From: Streptomyces piniterrae
GTDB taxonomy: Bacteria; Actinomycetota; Actinomycetes; Streptomycetales; Streptomycetaceae
Direction of reading: 5' to 3'
Assembly: GCF_005048155.1 (NCBI RefSeq)
Contig: NZ_SUMB01000006.1
Span: forward strand, 186,001 to 250,000
Length of the DNA: 64,000 nucleotides
Shown: piece by piece, positions 1 to 7,217 of the stretch
Layout of the letters: every line of letters begins with the position of its first letter
How positions within the stretch are numbered: the first letter of the stretch is position 1
Program-made: the position numbers and the translations under genes
The notes under the pieces: model-generated
The model's input: only the letters and a program-made list of their open reading frames with translations
Databases searched by the model: none
What the model was told of the DNA's origin: nothing

Positions 1-395
1 GCGAGCCGCAGCCGGCCGCCGGCCTGGGCCGCCGCAAGAACGCCATCGCCCGCGTCCGGATCGTTCCGGGCACCGGCCAGTGGAAGATCAACGGCCGCAC
101 CCTGGAGAGCTACTTCCCCAACAAGGTGCACCAGCAGGAAGTCAACGAGCCCTTCAAGGTGCTCGAGCTCGACAACCGCTACGACGTCGTCGCCCGCATC
201 TCCGGCGGCGGCATCTCCGGCCAGGCCGGTGCGCTGCGTCTGGGTGTCGCCCGTGCGCTGAACGAGGCGGACGTGGACAACAACCGCGGGGCGCTCAAGA
301 AGGCCGGGTTCCTCAAGCGTGACGACCGTGCGGTCGAGCGCAAGAAGGCCGGTCTCAAGAAGGCCCGCAAGGCGCCCCAGTACAGCAAGCGCTAA
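1..395 (+). CDS. rpsI: 30S ribosomal protein S9 (5' end outside window)
   Basis: C-terminal ~130 residues of ribosomal protein S9, a component of the 30S head whose C-terminal tail reaches the P-site tRNA. The reading frame is open from base 3. Diagnostic pieces are GLGRRKNAIARVR near the left edge, the central RISGGGISGQAGALRLGVARAL stretch (quoted in part), and the basic C-terminus ending in QYSKR. The start codon lies upstream of the window, where rplM is the usual partner. It is followed by a strong hairpin at 426-464 and then glmM, the usual Streptomyces order. No irregularity is seen in the visible part. Confidence 0.98.
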   Translation, partial: EPQPAAGLGRRKNAIARVRIVPGTGQWKINGRTLESYFPNKVHQQEVNEPFKVLELDNRYDVVARISGGGISGQAGALRLGVARALNEADVDNNRGALKKAGFLKRDDRAVERKKAGLKKARKAPQYSKR

Positions 396-425
396 TCCCG
401 CTCGCTGCGCCATGCAGCTCTTGGC

Positions 426-464
426 GAACGCCCCGGTGGCACTTTCCGTGCTGCCGGGGCGTTC
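426..464 (+). terminator. Intrinsic terminator after rpsI
   Basis: A 17-base arm starting GAACGCCCCGG pairs with its complement ending CCGGGGCGTTC across a 5-base TTTCC loop. It starts about 30 bases after the rpsI stop and ends about 70 bases before glmM, so it separates the ribosomal operon from glmM. There is no long U-tract, as is common for Streptomyces hairpin terminators. Confidence 0.8.
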
Positions 465-536
465 GGCTATCCGGGACCAGGGGCGTATACCTGGACTTAA
501 ATCTCTGGTCCAAGCTCATCTACTCGGAGGACACCA

Positions 537-1895
537 GTGGGACGACTCTTCGGCACGGACGGTGTGCGCGGTGTCGCCAATGCGGATCTGACGGCGGAGC
601 TCGCGCTCGGTCTGTCGGTCGCGGCGGCGCATGTGCTCGCCGAGGCTGGCACTTTTGAGGGGCACCGGCCGGTCGCCGTGGTCGGACGAGATCCTCGGGC
701 ATCCGGGGAATTCCTGGAGTCCGCGGTCGTGGCCGGACTGGCCAGCGCGGGCGTGGACGTCCTGCGGGTGGGCGTACTGCCGACCCCCGCGGTCGCGTAT
801 CTGACCGGCGCGCTCGGCGCCGACCTCGGCGTGATGCTCTCCGCCAGCCACAACCCGATGCCCGACAACGGCATCAAGTTCTTCGCCCGCGGCGGCCACA
901 AGCTCGCCGACGAGCTGGAGGACCGTATCGAGCAGACCTACCGCTCGCACAGCTCGGGCGAGCCGTGGGAGCGGCCGACGGGTGACGGCGTGGGGCGGGT
1001 CACCGTCTACGACGAGGGCTTCGACAACTACGTCGCCCATCTGGTGGGTGTGCTGCCCAACCGCCTCGACGGGCTGAAGATCGTCATCGACGGTGCGCAC
1101 GGCGCGGCGGCGCGGGTCTCGCCCGAGGCGTTCGCGCGGGCCGGCGCCGACATCATCACCATCGGCACCGACCCCGACGGCCTCAACATCAACGACGGCT
1201 GCGGCTCCACGCATCTGCGGCTGCTCCGCGAGGCCGTCGTCGAGCACGGCGCCGACCTGGGCGTCGCGCACGACGGCGACGCGGACCGCTGCCTGGCCGT
1301 GGACGGCGAGGGCAACGAGATCGACGGCGACCAGATCCTGGCCGTCCTCGCCCTCGGCATGCGCGAGGCCGCCGGGCTGCGCAAGAACACCGTCGTCGCC
1401 ACCGTCATGTCCAACCTGGGCTTCAAGCTGGCCATGGAGCGCGAGGGCATCGAGTTCGTCCAGACCGCGGTCGGCGACCGTTACGTCCTGGAGGAGATGA
1501 AGGCGCACGGCTACGCGCTGGGCGGCGAGCAGTCCGGGCACGTCATCGTGCTGGACCACGCCACGACCGGCGACGGCACGCTGACCGGGCTGATGCTGGC
1601 CGCCCGGGTCGCCGCGACCGGCCGGTCGCTGAAGGACCTGGCGGGTGTCATGGAGCGGCTGCCGCAGATCCTCATCAACGTTCCGGACGTCGACAAGTCG
1701 CGGGTCGCCAGCGCGCCCACGCTGACCGCGGCGGTCGCCGAGGCGGAGCAGGAGCTGGGCGCCACCGGACGGGTGCTGCTGCGTCCCTCCGGTACGGAGC
1801 CGTTGGTCCGGGTGATGGTGGAGGCCGCGGACATCGACCAGGCGCGGGCCATCGCCGAGCGGCTCGCGGACGCCGTCAAGTCGGCGCTGGGCTGA
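537..1895 (+). CDS. glmM: Phosphoglucosamine mutase
   Basis: Interconverts glucosamine-6-phosphate and glucosamine-1-phosphate in the cytoplasm, the step between GlmS and GlmU toward UDP-GlcNAc for peptidoglycan. The 452-residue length is normal for the family. Seen: the N-terminal FGTDGVRG sugar-phosphate motif, the phosphoserine loop SASHNPMPDNG (catalytic Ser about residue 104), the Mg-binding DGDADRC loop in domain 2, GEQSGH in domain 3 and RPSGTEPLVR in the C-terminal phosphate-binding domain. The GTG start is supported by GGAGG six bases upstream. glmS lies about 1.9 kb downstream, so two consecutive amino-sugar steps are neighbours here. Confidence 0.97.
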   Translation: MGRLFGTDGVRGVANADLTAELALGLSVAAAHVLAEAGTFEGHRPVAVVGRDPRASGEFLESAVVAGLASAGVDVLRVGVLPTPAVAYLTGALGADLGVMLSASHNPMPDNGIKFFARGGHKLADELEDRIEQTYRSHSSGEPWERPTGDGVGRVTVYDEGFDNYVAHLVGVLPNRLDGLKIVIDGAHGAAARVSPEAFARAGADIITIGTDPDGLNINDGCGSTHLRLLREAVVEHGADLGVAHDGDADRCLAVDGEGNEIDGDQILAVLALGMREAAGLRKNTVVATVMSNLGFKLAMEREGIEFVQTAVGDRYVLEEMKAHGYALGGEQSGHVIVLDHATTGDGTLTGLMLAARVAATGRSLKDLAGVMERLPQILINVPDVDKSRVASAPTLTAAVAEAEQELGATGRVLLRPSGTEPLVRVMVEAADIDQARAIAERLADAVKSALG

Positions 1896-1906
1896 GCGGA
1901 CAGACG

Positions 1907-1946
1907 AACGGGCGGGTGCGCGGCCTTGGTCACGCACCCGCCCGTT
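1907..1946. terminator. Bidirectional hairpin between glmM and the DUF389 remnant
   Basis: AACGGGCGGGTGCG pairs perfectly with CGCACCCGCCCGTT across a 12-base loop. It lies between two convergent genes (stops at 1895 on + and 1960 on -), so it probably ends transcription from both sides. Confidence 0.8.
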
Positions 1947-1959
1947 CCGCGTTCGGTGG

Positions 1960-2238
1960 CTACGCGGCGGCCCGCGCCCGCTGCCGGGCCCACAGGTGCT
2001 TCTGGACGACCAGGGTCAGGGCGCCGGCGACGATGATGCCGGCGAGGTTCAGCAACAGCTGCTCCATGGAACTCCAGGCCTGGCCGTACTCCGTGTAGCC
2101 GAGGGCGACCGCGGCGTTGGCGGCGGCCGGGACGGTGGTCACGGAGATCGCCACGCCGACCAGCGCGCCGGACTTCGCGGACGTCAGCGAGAGCACCCCC
2201 GTACGGTCCTCGGGGACGATCAGGCGCAGATGCAGCAC
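1960..2238 (-). pseudogene. Shrunken DUF389 membrane protein (internal deletion remnant)
   Basis: Reads as a 92-residue protein. The first dozen residues (LHLRLIVPEDRT) match the start I expect of DUF389 family proteins. They join directly to SLTSAKSGALVGVAISVTTVPAAANAAVALGY, the last two membrane segments of that family. Intact Streptomyces homologues, as I remember them, are about 300 residues with a regulatory N-terminal domain and several more membrane helices between these parts. The simplest reading is an in-frame deletion of roughly 200 codons. The GTG at 2238 with CGGAG upstream is the likely original start. It may still make a two-helix peptide; its function is unknown. It lies between glmM and coaA, convergent with glmM. 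Confidence 0.65.
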
Positions 2239-2269
2239 GGGACGGCTCCGGGGGTTTCGGACAGGTCGT

Positions 2270-3259
2270 TCAGAGCTTGCGCAGCGACAGCCGCTGGACC
2301 TTGTGGTCCGGGCCCTTGCGCAGGACCAGATTGGCGCGGCCGCGCGTCGGGGCCACATTCTGTTGCAGATTGGGCTTGTTGACGGTGCGCCAGATCATCC
2401 GGGCGTAGTCCAGCGCCTCGGCCTCCGAGACCTGGGTGTACTTGCGGAAGTACGAGAACGGGTTCTGGAAGGCGGTCTCGCGCAGCTTGCGGAACCGCCC
2501 CAGGTACCACTTCTCGATGTCCTCGATGCGCGCGTCGACATAGACGGAGAAGTCGAAGAAGTCCGCGAGGCCCAGCCGGGTGCGGCCGTCCTTGCCGGGC
2601 AGGGCCGGCTGGAGGACGTTGAGGCCCTCGACGATCAGGATGTCGGGGCGGTGCACGGTCAGCCGCTCGCCGGGCACGATGTCGTAGATCAGATGGGAGT
2701 AGACGGGCGCGGTGACCTCGGCCTTTCCCGACTTCACATCGGCCACGAAGCGGGTCAGGGCCCGGCGGTCGTACGACTCGGGGAAGCCCTTGCGGGACAT
2801 CAGGCCGCGCCGGTGCAGCTCGGCGTTGGGGAAGAGGAACCCGTCGGTGGTGACCAGCTCCACGCGCGGATGCTCGGGCCAGCGCGCCAGCAGCGCCTGG
2901 AGGAGACGGGCGGTGGTGGACTTGCCGACCGCGACGCTGCCCGCGACTCCTATGACGAACGGGGTGCCGGGCTGGGAGCCGTGGCCGCCTCCCGCGTCGC
3001 CCAGGAACGTGTTCAGGGCGCCGCGCAGATTGCTGCTCGCCCCGACGTAGAGGTTCAGCAGCCGGGACAGCGGCAGATAGACGTCCCGTACCTCGTCGAG
3101 GTCGATCACATCGCCCAGGCCGCGCAGCCGTTCGACCTCTTCCGCGGTCAGCGGCAGCGGGGTCTTCTCGCGCAGGGCACTCCACTGCTCGCGCGTCAGG
3201 TCGACGTACGGGGAGCTGTCGGCGCGGCGTCGTTGCTGCGGCTCTGTCGTCAGGGGCAC
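2270..3259 (-). CDS. coaA: Type I pantothenate kinase
   Basis: ATP-dependent phosphorylation of pantothenate, the first and usually feedback-regulated step of coenzyme A synthesis. The 329-residue product has the P-loop GVAGSVAVGKST at about residues 104-115, the family signature TTDGFLFPN, the YSHLIYDI and DILIVEGLNVLQ strands, and a conserved C-terminal QRLSLRKL tail. The frame stays open far upstream, but the resemblance to CoaA begins just before PYVDLTREQW, so the GTG at 3259 is chosen; its ribosome site is weak. The gene is transcribed away from the small acidic protein at 3457, with a shared 200-base promoter region. Confidence 0.95.
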   Translation of the reverse strand: MPLTTEPQQRRRADSSPYVDLTREQWSALREKTPLPLTAEEVERLRGLGDVIDLDEVRDVYLPLSRLLNLYVGASSNLRGALNTFLGDAGGGHGSQPGTPFVIGVAGSVAVGKSTTARLLQALLARWPEHPRVELVTTDGFLFPNAELHRRGLMSRKGFPESYDRRALTRFVADVKSGKAEVTAPVYSHLIYDIVPGERLTVHRPDILIVEGLNVLQPALPGKDGRTRLGLADFFDFSVYVDARIEDIEKWYLGRFRKLRETAFQNPFSYFRKYTQVSEAEALDYARMIWRTVNKPNLQQNVAPTRGRANLVLRKGPDHKVQRLSLRKL

Positions 3260-3456
3260 GCGCCCATTGTGCGCAGCCGGGCCGGGCGGTTCATCTCGGG
3301 GGCCGTGTGGGGTCGGGCACATGCCGGTACCGAGGGTGCCCGTGCCGGTGCCGGTTGTTGGCCCGAATTGCCTGTACCCGGTCGATTGCGGCCGGTACGG
3401 TCTGCGGCGGGGGCGGCGCGCCGAGTGCGGGCCGCAGAACACAACAGGGGGGTGGC

Positions 3457-3714
3457 GTGCGAGCACGCCTGTTAGGAATGCTGCGTCGGCAGGCCCGCGA
3501 CAAGGGCCGGGGGACCGGCGCCACGCCGGACGTCTTCGAGGCGCGGGTGTATGCCGAGCTGGCCGAGGAACTGCCCGACGAAGACCTCGGAGAAGACCTC
3601 GCAGACTTCCTGGAGCACTACGAGCCGGGCAGCCGGCCCGGTGCCGACGAGGAAGAGGACGAGGAGTTCGTGGAGACGGTGCGGGCGGCGCTGGAGCGGA
3701 TAGAGCGACGGTAA
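3457..3714 (+). CDS. Small acidic hypothetical protein
   Basis: An 85-residue protein with a basic first 25 residues followed by a strongly acidic helix-rich body (ELAEELPDEDLGEDLADFL, then EEEDEEFVETVRAALERI). No catalytic motif, signal peptide or membrane segment is visible. The GTG at 3457 has an AGGGGGG ribosome site five bases before it; an in-frame ATG at 3478 is the alternative. It ends 37 bases before glmS and may be cotranscribed with it. The charge pattern would suit a protein-protein interaction role, but no function can be assigned. Confidence 0.7.
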   Translation: MRARLLGMLRRQARDKGRGTGATPDVFEARVYAELAEELPDEDLGEDLADFLEHYEPGSRPGADEEEDEEFVETVRAALERIERR

Positions 3715-3751
3715 CGGCGGCGCGGGCGGGCGACCGTCGTAGGCTGCCTCC

Positions 3752-5599
3752 ATGTGCGGAATCGTGGGATATGTGGGCGGGCAGCCCGCCCTTGACGTCG
3801 TTCTGGCCGGGCTGAAGCGGCTGGAGTACCGCGGCTATGACTCGGCCGGGGTCGCCGTGCTGGCCGATGGTGGGCTGGCCGCGGCCAAGAAGGCCGGCAA
3901 ACTCGCCAATCTGGAGAAGGAGCTGGCGGACCGTCCGCTGCCGACCGGCTCGACCGGCATCGGGCACACCCGGTGGGCCACGCACGGCGGGCCGACCGAC
4001 GCCAACGCCCATCCGCATCTGGACAACGCCGGCCGGGTCTCCGTCGTCCACAACGGGATCATCGAGAACTTCGCCGCACTGCGCGCCGAACTCGCCGACC
4101 GCGGGCACACGTTGGCGTCCGAGACGGACACCGAGGTGGTCGCGCATCTGCTGGCCGAGTCGTATTCGTCCTGCGGCGATCTGGCCGAGGCGATGCGCCA
4201 GGTGTGCCGCCGGCTGGAGGGCGCGTTCACGCTGGTCGCGGTGCACGCCGACGCGCCGGAGCTGGTCGTCGGGGCGCGCCGCAACTCGCCGCTGGTGGTC
4301 GGCGTCGGCGAGGACGAGGCGTTTTTGGCCTCGGATGTGGCGGCGTTCATCGCGCACACGAGGGAAGCGATCGAGCTGGGCCAGGACCAGGTCGTGGAGC
4401 TGCGCAGGGACGGTGTGACGGTCACCGACTTCGACGGCGCGCCGGCGCAGGTGCGGGAGTACCACGTCGACTGGGACGCGTCGGCCGCCGAGAAGGGCGG
4501 CTACGACTACTTCATGCTCAAGGAGATCGCCGAGCAGCCGAAGGCCGTCGCGGACACCCTGCTCGGGCGGATCGACGCCAACGGGGTGCTCGCGCTGGAC
4601 GAGGTGCGGATCCCCTCGGAGGTGCTGCGCGAGGTCCACAAGATCGTCATCGTGGCGTGCGGCACGGCGTACCACGCGGGCATGATCGCCAAGTACGCGA
4701 TCGAGCACTGGACGCGGATCCCCTGCGAGACGGAGCTGGCCAGCGAGTTCCGCTACCGCGATCCGATCATGGACCGGCGGACGCTGGTGATCGCCATCAG
4801 CCAGTCCGGCGAGACCATGGACACCCTGATGGCGCTGCGGCACGCCCGTGAGCAGGGCGCGAAGGTCCTCGCCATCTGCAACACGAACGGTTCGACCATC
4901 CCGCGCGAGTCGGACGCGGTGCTCTACACGCACGCCGGGCCCGAGGTCGCGGTCGCGTCGACGAAGGCTTTCCTCACCCAGCTGGTCGCCTGCTACCTGG
5001 TCGCGCTCTACCTCGGGCAGGTGCGCGGCACCAAGTGGGGCGACGAGATCCACGCCGTGGTGAAGGAGCTGGCGGCCATCGGCACCCAGGTCGAGCAGGT
5101 GCTGGCCACGATGGAACCGGTACGGGAGCTGGCGCGCGGGCTCGCAGACAAGAACACCGTGCTGTTCCTGGGGCGGCACGTCGGCTACCCGGTGGCCCTG
5201 GAGGGCGCGCTGAAGCTGAAGGAACTCGCGTATATGCACGCGGAGGGCTTCGCGGCCGGTGAGCTCAAGCACGGGCCGATCGCGCTGATCGAGGAGGACC
5301 TGCCGGTGGTGGTGATCGTGCCGTCGCCGCGCGGGCGGTCCGTGCTGCACGACAAGATCGTGTCCAACATCCAGGAGATCCGGGCCCGGGGCGCGCGCAC
5401 GATCGTGATCGCGGAGGAGGGCGACGAGGCGGTGGTGCCGTACGCGGACCACCTCGTACGGATCCCGCGGACGCCGACCCTGCTCCAGCCGCTGGTGTCG
5501 GCCGTCCCGTTGCAGGTCTTCGCCTGCGAGCTGGCCACCGCCCGCGGCAACGAGGTCGACCAGCCGCGCAACCTCGCCAAGTCCGTGACGGTGGAGTGA
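3752..5599 (+). CDS. glmS: Glutamine-fructose-6-phosphate aminotransferase (isomerizing)
   Basis: Makes glucosamine-6-phosphate from fructose-6-phosphate and glutamine, the committed step to UDP-GlcNAc. The 615-residue product begins MCGIVGYVGG, so Cys2 is exposed as the N-terminal nucleophile after Met removal. The class II glutaminase domain covers about residues 2-220 (GIGHTRWATHG, HNGIIENF). Two SIS domains follow (CGTAYHAG, SQSGETMDT, then the ALEGALKLKELAYMHAEG region). The C-terminus ends NLAKSVTVE, the typical sugar-binding tail. acpS starts 4 bases after its stop, so the two are probably one transcript. No glmS ribozyme is seen upstream. Confidence 0.97.
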   Translation: MCGIVGYVGGQPALDVVLAGLKRLEYRGYDSAGVAVLADGGLAAAKKAGKLANLEKELADRPLPTGSTGIGHTRWATHGGPTDANAHPHLDNAGRVSVVHNGIIENFAALRAELADRGHTLASETDTEVVAHLLAESYSSCGDLAEAMRQVCRRLEGAFTLVAVHADAPELVVGARRNSPLVVGVGEDEAFLASDVAAFIAHTREAIELGQDQVVELRRDGVTVTDFDGAPAQVREYHVDWDASAAEKGGYDYFMLKEIAEQPKAVADTLLGRIDANGVLALDEVRIPSEVLREVHKIVIVACGTAYHAGMIAKYAIEHWTRIPCETELASEFRYRDPIMDRRTLVIAISQSGETMDTLMALRHAREQGAKVLAICNTNGSTIPRESDAVLYTHAGPEVAVASTKAFLTQLVACYLVALYLGQVRGTKWGDEIHAVVKELAAIGTQVEQVLATMEPVRELARGLADKNTVLFLGRHVGYPVALEGALKLKELAYMHAEGFAAGELKHGPIALIEEDLPVVVIVPSPRGRSVLHDKIVSNIQEIRARGARTIVIAEEGDEAVVPYADHLVRIPRTPTLLQPLVSAVPLQVFACELATARGNEVDQPRNLAKSVTVE

Positions 5600-5603
5600 G
5601 CAC

Positions 5604-5972
5604 GTGATCATCGGGGTGGGTATCGACGTCGCCGAGATCGACCGGTTCGACGCGGCGCTGGAGCGGACGCCGGAGCTGGCGCAGCGGCTGTTCATCGAGC
5701 GGGAACTGCTGCTGCCCAGCGGCGAACGCCGCGGCATCGCCTCCCTGGCGGCCCGGTTCGCCGCCAAGGAGGCCATCGCCAAGGCGCTCGGCGCGCCGGG
5801 CGGGCTGCACTGGACCGACGCCGAGGTGTACGTCGAGGACAGCGGCCAGCCACGGCTGCGGGTCCGCGGCACCGTCGCCGCGCGGGCGGCGGAGCTGGGC
5901 GTGCGGTCCTGGCATGTGTCGCTCAGCCATGACGCGGGGGTCGCTTCGGCGGTGGTGATCGCCGAGGGGTAG
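5604..5972 (+). CDS. acpS: Holo-[acyl-carrier-protein] synthase
   Basis: Transfers 4'-phosphopantetheine from CoA to the serine of acyl carrier proteins, activating fatty acid synthesis. At 122 residues it is the usual AcpS-type length. Seen: the N-terminal GVGIDVAEIDRF motif containing the Mg-binding Asp, and ARFAAKEAIAKALG with the second metal ligand Glu. The GTG start lies four bases past the glmS stop. The gene is followed by a hairpin at 6028-6058, then by an apparently inserted module. Confidence 0.95.
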   Translation: MIIGVGIDVAEIDRFDAALERTPELAQRLFIERELLLPSGERRGIASLAARFAAKEAIAKALGAPGGLHWTDAEVYVEDSGQPRLRVRGTVAARAAELGVRSWHVSLSHDAGVASAVVIAEG

Positions 5973-6027
5973 ACGGGCGCCGTGGGTGGGGTGCACGGGA
6001 GTACCGCCCGGCGCCGCAGCGTTGGCA

Positions 6028-6058
6028 GCCCCGGCGTTCCTTTCAGGAGCGCCGGGGC
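6028..6058 (+). terminator. Terminator hairpin after acpS
   Basis: GCCCCGGCG pairs with CGCCGGGGC, with extra pairs (TCC/GGA) within the loop, and is followed by a pyrimidine-rich CCCTTCTT. It sits about 55 bases after the acpS stop and directly abuts the 3' end of the convergent small operon, so it may serve both. Confidence 0.75.
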
Positions 6059-6069
6059 CCCTTCTTCGG

Positions 6070-6315
6070 CTACCTCCCGTTCTTTGTCCTCACGTGGGTC
6101 ATGGTGGCGTTGAAGTGCTGGGATGCCCGCATCTCAAAGCGCGTGTCCCGTGTGAGTCCTGCGTGCTTGAGGCACCACGTCTGGGCCTTGTCGGCAGAGG
6201 CTGTATCGCCGCTGTGTTCCCCGCAGTCCAGGCACACGCCGACGTAACGCAACGAGGCATCCGCGTCGGTCGACAGCGTCCACTCGGCGAACCGGTACCG
6301 CGTCCGCGTCCTCAT
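6070..6315 (-). CDS. Small DUF7848-like protein, last gene of a micro-operon
   Basis: An 81-residue protein that resembles a small Streptomyces family annotated DUF7848. Visible features are a CLDCGEHS zinc-knuckle-like Cys pair near residue 30, a WCLKHAG segment, and conserved His/Arg residues toward the C-terminus (ASQHFNATM). ATG at 6315 is preceded by GGAGGG and overlaps the previous stop as ATGA. It is the fourth of four overlapping small genes read away from the XRE regulator at 7218. Function unknown; the Cys/His pattern suggests metal binding, but this is inference. Confidence 0.7.
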   Translation of the reverse strand: MRTRTRYRFAEWTLSTDADASLRYVGVCLDCGEHSGDTASADKAQTWCLKHAGLTRDTRFEMRASQHFNATMTHVRTKNGR

Positions 6316-6557
6316 GGCGTGCCCTCCGGATGGTCCGGGGCATCGCTGCCCGCTGCCCGTACGGCGTCGACGCACTCGGTGAGACCACGCAGCAGCTCCG
6401 CGATCTCCTCTGCGGCCAGCTCATCCATCCACGCGGTACGGGCCTTGAGGTCCGCCCTCACGTGATCAAGCTGCCGGTACAACTCCCGCTGAGTGACGTG
6501 CCGACACCACGCCTCTTCGGCCCGGTCCCGCAGCCGCGACCACGCGCTCGCGCTCAT
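6312..6557 (-). CDS. Small helical hypothetical protein of the micro-operon
   Basis: An 81-residue protein, nearly all predicted helix and highly charged (LRDRAEEAWCRHV, LYRQLDHVRADLKAR, ELAAEEIAELLRGL), compatible with a coiled coil. No catalytic motif is seen. The ATG at 6557 overlaps the stop of the upstream gene, and its own TGA overlaps the next ATG (ATGA at both ends), so translation of the four genes is probably coupled. Function unknown; a structural or adaptor role is a guess. Confidence 0.65.
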   Translation of the reverse strand: MSASAWSRLRDRAEEAWCRHVTQRELYRQLDHVRADLKARTAWMDELAAEEIAELLRGLTECVDAVRAAGSDAPDHPEGTP

Positions 6558-6745
6558 GACCGCGCCGCCTTGGGGTGGGGGTGGCTGCGGATTTCGACGT
6601 TGTAATCGGCCACCTTCGACTTGTCCCCGTTGGCGTGTGCCGTGTCGCGCTGCTGGGCCAGGGCGGCACACACCTTGCACCCGGCGACCGGCACGGGCTC
6701 CGACATCGGTTCCCTCAGGTGAACGGGGCGGCAGATGCGGGTCAT
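6554..6745 (-). CDS. Small Cys-pair hypothetical protein of the micro-operon
   Basis: A 63-residue protein with a central GCKVCAAL Cys-x-x-Cys knuckle, then RDTAHANGDKSKVADYNVEIR and a His/Pro tail. Similar short proteins with one CxxC followed by a charged helix recur beside XRE regulators in Streptomyces, as I remember. ATG at 6745 overlaps the upstream TGA by one base (TGATG) and sits behind GGAGG; a second in-frame ATG at 6706 with GAGGGA is possible (50 residues). Only two Cys are present, so a single zinc site would need partners or a dimer. Confidence 0.65.
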   Translation of the reverse strand: MTRICRPVHLREPMSEPVPVAGCKVCAALAQQRDTAHANGDKSKVADYNVEIRSHPHPKAARS

Positions 6746-7062
6746 CAACCCATCACCTCCACACCGTGAATCCAGCGCGGCCCGACGTCGTACCCGTGCA
6801 CGGCCAGCCACAACGCCCGCCGACGGCCACGCTGTGCGCGTCGTTCCCGCCATTCCTCGGAGGTGAGGAGGTACGGGCGGATCAGGGCCGAGTCCTCGCC
6901 ACGCAGCAGTTCAGGCTGCCGGACGGGCCGACGGCGAGGCACAAGCGTCGGCGCGGCCTCGCACCGCGCAGCGGACAGGGCGTCGGCCGACCGGTGACGC
7001 CCCCGCGCGGGCAGTAACACCCGCAACAGCAGTTCGAAGATCCACGCGCTATGTTTGCGCAT
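6745..7062 (-). CDS. Small basic hypothetical protein, first gene of the micro-operon
   Basis: A 105-residue, Arg-rich protein. A short hydrophobic N-terminus (WIFELLLRVLL) could be an amphipathic or membrane-touching helix, followed by a basic middle and a conserved-looking C-terminal part (LLTSEEWRERRAQRGRRRALWLAVHGYDVGPRWIHG). The ATG at 7062 follows GGGAGG by eight bases; a longer form from 7092 is possible. It is the first of four genes transcribed divergently from the XRE regulator, across a 155-base region with repeated TTGAC sites. No family recognised. Confidence 0.65.
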   Translation of the reverse strand: MRKHSAWIFELLLRVLLPARGRHRSADALSAARCEAAPTLVPRRRPVRQPELLRGEDSALIRPYLLTSEEWRERRAQRGRRRALWLAVHGYDVGPRWIHGVEVMG

Positions 7063-7165
7063 GTCGTCAACCTCCCAGGGGTTGGTGGCCATGCCCCCGG
7101 ACGCCACGAACGTCGCGGGGGTCCTTCTCTCAGCTATCGTTGAGTTTCCGGTGCTCACGCGGGAG

Positions 7166-7201
7166 TTGACCGCACTTGACAACGCCGAGAGCATCAGTCA
7201 A
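7166..7201. promoter_or_regulatory. Candidate operator: three TTGAC half-sites in the divergent promoter region
   Basis: TTGAC occurs at 7166-7170 and 7176-7180, and its complement GTCAA at 7197-7201, so the last two form an inverted repeat with 16 bases between the arms. It lies 17-52 bases upstream of the regulator start and between the two divergent genes. This is where a self-regulating XRE protein would be expected to bind; the assignment is inference. Confidence 0.4.
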
Positions 7202-7217
7202 CGCCTAGGGGTTCACT

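Noticed and set aside
3260..5872. Long minus-strand extension upstream of coaA, antisense to glmS and acpS
   Set aside because: The frame stays open only through codon bias; similarity to CoaA starts at 3259 and glmS on the other strand is a certain gene.
6028..6315. Prophage or integrative-element attachment site beside the small operon
   Set aside because: No integrase, tRNA or direct repeat of 15 bases or more flanks the module; only its gene content suggests insertion.
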